This document shows, piece after piece, positions 61,442 through 64,000 of a DNA stretch of 64,000 bases. Numbering within the stretch: position 1 is the stretch's first letter; each line of letters begins with the position of its first letter. The position numbers were made by a program, and so were the translations under genes. The DNA is taken from the NCBI GenBank assembly GCA_007745835.1, contig CP036424.1, positions 248,001 through 312,000 on the forward strand, written 5' to 3'. Source of the DNA: Planctomycetes bacterium MalM25. Lineage in GTDB: Bacteria > Planctomycetota > Planctomycetia > Pirellulales > Lacipirellulaceae. The notes under the pieces were generated by a model, which made no database searches, was not told where the DNA came from, and was given only the letters and a program-made list of their open reading frames with translations.

Positions 61442-62083
61442 ATGCCGATGCCGCGCGAAGAAGAAGACGATCTGTTCCACGACGTGTCGGACGTCGATTT
61501 CGTCGATGACGACGGGGAAGAAAAGCCCAAGAAGAAGACCGCCAAGAAGAAGGCCGCCACGAAGAAGGCGCCCAAGAAGAAGACCGCCAAGAAGACGGCC
61601 AAAAAGACCACCAAGAAGAAGGCGGCCCGCATCGAGATCGACGACGCCCCCGCGCCCAAGAAGGCGCCCAAGCGTCGCAAGAAGAAGGCGAAACCGGCCG
61701 ACGAGCCGGTCAAGCCGGAGGACGCCTTCGGCGCCGGGCTCTTTGGGGACGAGCCGGACGAGGAGGTCTCCACGCCGGTCGCCGAGACCCCCGCGGAGCC
61801 CAAGCCCTCGCCAAAGCCCGAACCGGCCGCCGAGGCGGCGCCCGCCCCGTCGGACGCGGAGTCGACCGACGAGTACGGTCGCCCCGAGCCGGTGGCCAAC
61901 TACGTGGTTCATGTCTACGAGCTGGGCCGCCTGAAGCGGACCATCGCCCGCGACTTCACACCCGAGGCGGCCGAGGCGTACGCCACCGAGTTCTCGCGGA
62001 CCTCGAAGCGCTACGGCCGTCAGGCGGTCGCCGGGAAGAAGGACACCCAGCCCGTCAAAGAGCTTGAGCCGGCCGAGTCCTGA
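61442..62083 (+). CDS. lysine-rich histone-H1-like protein with conserved C-terminal domain
   Basis: A 213-residue cytoplasmic protein in three parts: an acidic N-terminus (about 1-27), a Lys/Ala-rich region of repeated KKKTAKK and KKAPKKK units (about 28-85) resembling histone H1 tails and bacterial H1-like proteins, and a Pro/Glu/Ala linker. A compact C-terminal domain of about 55 residues follows (YVVHVYELGRLKRTIARDF, TPEAAEAYATEFSRTSKRYG). The Lys-rich part should bind DNA or RNA; the C-terminal domain has no known function. It may be a nucleoid protein, as expected in planctomycetes with condensed chromosomes. Confidence 0.8.
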   Translation: MPMPREEEDDLFHDVSDVDFVDDDGEEKPKKKTAKKKAATKKAPKKKTAKKTAKKTTKKKAARIEIDDAPAPKKAPKRRKKKAKPADEPVKPEDAFGAGLFGDEPDEEVSTPVAETPAEPKPSPKPEPAAEAAPAPSDAESTDEYGRPEPVANYVVHVYELGRLKRTIARDFTPEAAEAYATEFSRTSKRYGRQAVAGKKDTQPVKELEPAES

Positions 62084-62305
62084 CGCCCCGGGGTCGCCCG
62101 CGACGCGACCCCCCCGGGCGACGGCCCGAGAATCGGCACGACCCGCAGCGTCGGGACGTGTGCAAGCAACTTGTCGGGAACCCCCGCAGGGTGCCGATCG
62201 TCCCAAGGATTGATCCTCGGACTTCCGCCGCTGCGCGCGGCGTGAAGGGAATGCCCGGGGTTCCTCCCTGTGTGCTGCTAACTCCCCTCGCCAAGGCGTC
62301 GCGCT

Positions 62306-63883
62306 ATGACCCGCCGTTTCTCGATTGCTCGCTCATTCATCGCGTTCGGACTCGCGGGGACGCTGTCCGTTTCGGGGGCGTGGGCCCAGGAAGGCGCCCC
62401 GGTCGGCGACTTGACGCCGCAGGAGCAATTGCAGGCGCTTATCGAGCAGGGGCAGACGCAGTTCAACGAGGGGGATTTCGAGGCCGCCGCCACCTCGTTC
62501 TCGACCGCGGTGAACGCTCTGGAACGGGCCGGCGCCTACGCCCCCGGGCCGCTGCTGCTGCGGGCGAAGGCGTACGCTCAGCTCGAGGAGTACGAGGCCG
62601 CCCTTGAAGACCTCAAGAAGGCCCTCCAGTACGCTCAGAACCAGCCCGCCGTGATGCCCGAGATCCAGAACACGCGGGCGGAGGTCTACATGGAGTTCGA
62701 CGCGTACCAGGCCGCCCTGCCCGACCTGCAAGCCGCCGTGCAAGCGAACCGGAGCAACCCGCAGTACCAATTCAATCTCGGCAAGGCGCTCGTGAAGCTG
62801 GGCGGCGCGGATCAGGGAGAGAAGGCCCTCACCAAGTACCTCGACGCCGAGGTCGAGGGAGAAGAGGACCAGCGGGCCGAGGCTCTCCGCCTGCGTGGCC
62901 AGGCCTACGGGGGCATGCGGAAGTTCGCCGAGGCGAACGCCGACATCGACGCCTCGCTCGTGATCGAGCCCGACAACTACGAGGCGTACTACACCCGGGC
63001 GCAGATCGCGCTGATCAAAGAGGATTACGCGGCCGCGGCGGGCGACCTCCGCGAGGCGATCGCGAAGTACGAGCCGGCCGATGAGGAGGACGACTTCCCC
63101 TTCGCGCAGGGCCACCTGACGCTCGCTTCGGCGCTCGAAGAGGCCGGCAAGGAGAAGGCCCGCGAGGACGACGACGCCGGCGCCGCCCAGGCCTACGCCG
63201 CCTGCGAGGCGGAGTGCGAGAAGCTGCTCGCGCTGATCGAGGAGGACGACGACCCCCGCACGCCGCAGACCAAGGCCGCCTCGCTGTTCCGCAAGGGCGT
63301 TGCGCAGCGGATGCAGGGCGAACTGGGCGACGCGGTCAAGGCGTTTAGCCTCGTGCTGGAGATCGACCCAAACTTCGGCGAGGCCTACTTCCGCCGGGGC
63401 ATTTGCTTCCACTTCATGGGCGAGGAGAAGCTGGCGATCCGCGACTTCGAGCAGGCCGCCAGCATCAACTTCGACAGCCCGCGGTCGAACCTGTGGAAGG
63501 GCATGTCGTGGGCGAAGCTCGGCGAGTACGACGAGGCGATCCGGGCGTACGGCGAGTCGATCGCCGTGAGCGACCGGTACACGCCCGCCTACGTGAACCG
63601 CGGCTTAGCGCACCTGGCCGACCAGGACTACGACAAGGCGATCGACGACTTCAACGAGGCGATCCGCCTCCAGCCGACCGAGGCCATGCACTACTACCGC
63701 CGGGGCAAGGCGCAGTCGCTCAAGGGCCTGCGGGACAAGGCGATTCAGTCGTTCATGAACGCCATCGAGTTCGACAGCCGGATGAGCGTCGCCTACGGCG
63801 ACCTGGCGAGCGAGCTGGACGCCAACGGGCAGTCGGCCCTCGCCAACGAGTACCGCCTGCGGGCGAACCAGCTCGGCCTCTGA
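62306..63883 (+). CDS. exported TPR-repeat protein
   Basis: A 525-residue protein with a signal peptide (about 1-27, ending AWAQ). The mature part is built of tetratricopeptide repeats, about ten in all. Examples are QFNEGDFEAAATSFSTAVNA, AYAQLEEYEAALEDLKKAL, AYFRRGICFHFMGEEKLAIR and LADQDYDKAIDDFNEAIRL. An acidic, Glu/Asp-rich interruption sits near 258-310. TPR proteins of this kind serve as scaffolds for protein-protein contacts, here in the periplasm or at the surface. No enzymatic domain is present. It follows the histone-like gene by 222 bases and is probably a separate unit. Confidence 0.9.
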   Translation: MTRRFSIARSFIAFGLAGTLSVSGAWAQEGAPVGDLTPQEQLQALIEQGQTQFNEGDFEAAATSFSTAVNALERAGAYAPGPLLLRAKAYAQLEEYEAALEDLKKALQYAQNQPAVMPEIQNTRAEVYMEFDAYQAALPDLQAAVQANRSNPQYQFNLGKALVKLGGADQGEKALTKYLDAEVEGEEDQRAEALRLRGQAYGGMRKFAEANADIDASLVIEPDNYEAYYTRAQIALIKEDYAAAAGDLREAIAKYEPADEEDDFPFAQGHLTLASALEEAGKEKAREDDDAGAAQAYAACEAECEKLLALIEEDDDPRTPQTKAASLFRKGVAQRMQGELGDAVKAFSLVLEIDPNFGEAYFRRGICFHFMGEEKLAIRDFEQAASINFDSPRSNLWKGMSWAKLGEYDEAIRAYGESIAVSDRYTPAYVNRGLAHLADQDYDKAIDDFNEAIRLQPTEAMHYYRRGKAQSLKGLRDKAIQSFMNAIEFDSRMSVAYGDLASELDANGQSALANEYRLRANQLGL

Positions 63884-64000
63884 ACCGGCCGGGGCTTGCC
63901 GACGGATTAACACCGGTGGAAGGCGCAGCGACCGTTCGTCGCCCCCTTCCAGCTTGTCGTGCGGTCGCGCGGCCGTAATACTCTGGTCCTCACGGTCTCG

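Overview
The window is high-GC bacterial DNA whose gene content points to a planctomycete, probably Pirellulales (a Lacipirellulaceae-like lineage is a guess). The pointers are PEP-CTERM proteins, a secreted sulfatase, a DUF1080 protein, an ExeA-type ATPase, a lysine-rich histone-H1-like protein, FtsH and RseP homologues, and many short secreted or membrane proteins of no known family. About 50 protein genes are supported. I saw no rRNA, tRNA, CRISPR array or classical insertion sequence.

Layout. 1-5062: the end of an unknown gene, two small membrane proteins, a promoter followed by a structured leader or RNA, a 77-residue protein with a terminator, and a large secreted alpha/beta-hydrolase-fold protein lacking its nucleophile serine. 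5294-5863: a single integron-type gene cassette (GNAT acetyltransferase plus attC). 5983-9402: a fadA-fadB beta-oxidation pair. 9522-13124: a DUF4430/DUF6580 pair, a secreted repeat-like protein and a histone-deacetylase-fold enzyme. 13226-18133: seven tandem PEP-CTERM genes in one apparent operon (five paralogues of one family, two of another), meeting a sulfatase tail to tail. 19987-25877: ftsH diverging from dxr-rseP. 25963-32938: envelope protein, DUF1080 protein, ogt, rsmE, ExeA-like ATPase, esterase, rsmD and a secreted cyclophilin.

33188-41055: a LysR regulator, then gltB and gltD (glutamate synthase). A GxxExxY gene bounded by near-identical inverted repeats sits between gltB and gltD. 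41126-42810: small membrane proteins and a basic, probably DNA-binding protein. 43230-48391: an ABC ATPase and FtsX-type permease followed by a secreted CPFC protein and two related proteins with an ECCFG motif (DUF3299-like). This is a candidate metal-handling transport system. 48481-52084: a coiled-coil protein with a PD-(D/E)XK-like core, a DoxX-like protein and a divergent Nramp-family transporter. 52094-58575 (minus strand): dnaE, an FHA protein and purH, with a 28-bp perfect inverted repeat after dnaE and a 269-bp MITE-like element between purH and the FHA gene. 59409-63883: a C-terminal processing protease, the histone-H1-like protein and a TPR protein, preceded by an 833-bp gene-free stretch with a structured-RNA candidate and a good sigma-70-type promoter.

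Most of the window is chromosomal housekeeping interrupted by small insertions: the attC cassette, the GxxExxY unit and the MITE-like element, each placed between genes without breaking one. The best candidates for something undescribed are the GxxExxY inverted-repeat unit inside gltBD, the ABC/ECCFG operon, the lone attC cassette and the two structured-RNA candidates. All functions are inferred from motifs read by eye; no database search was run.
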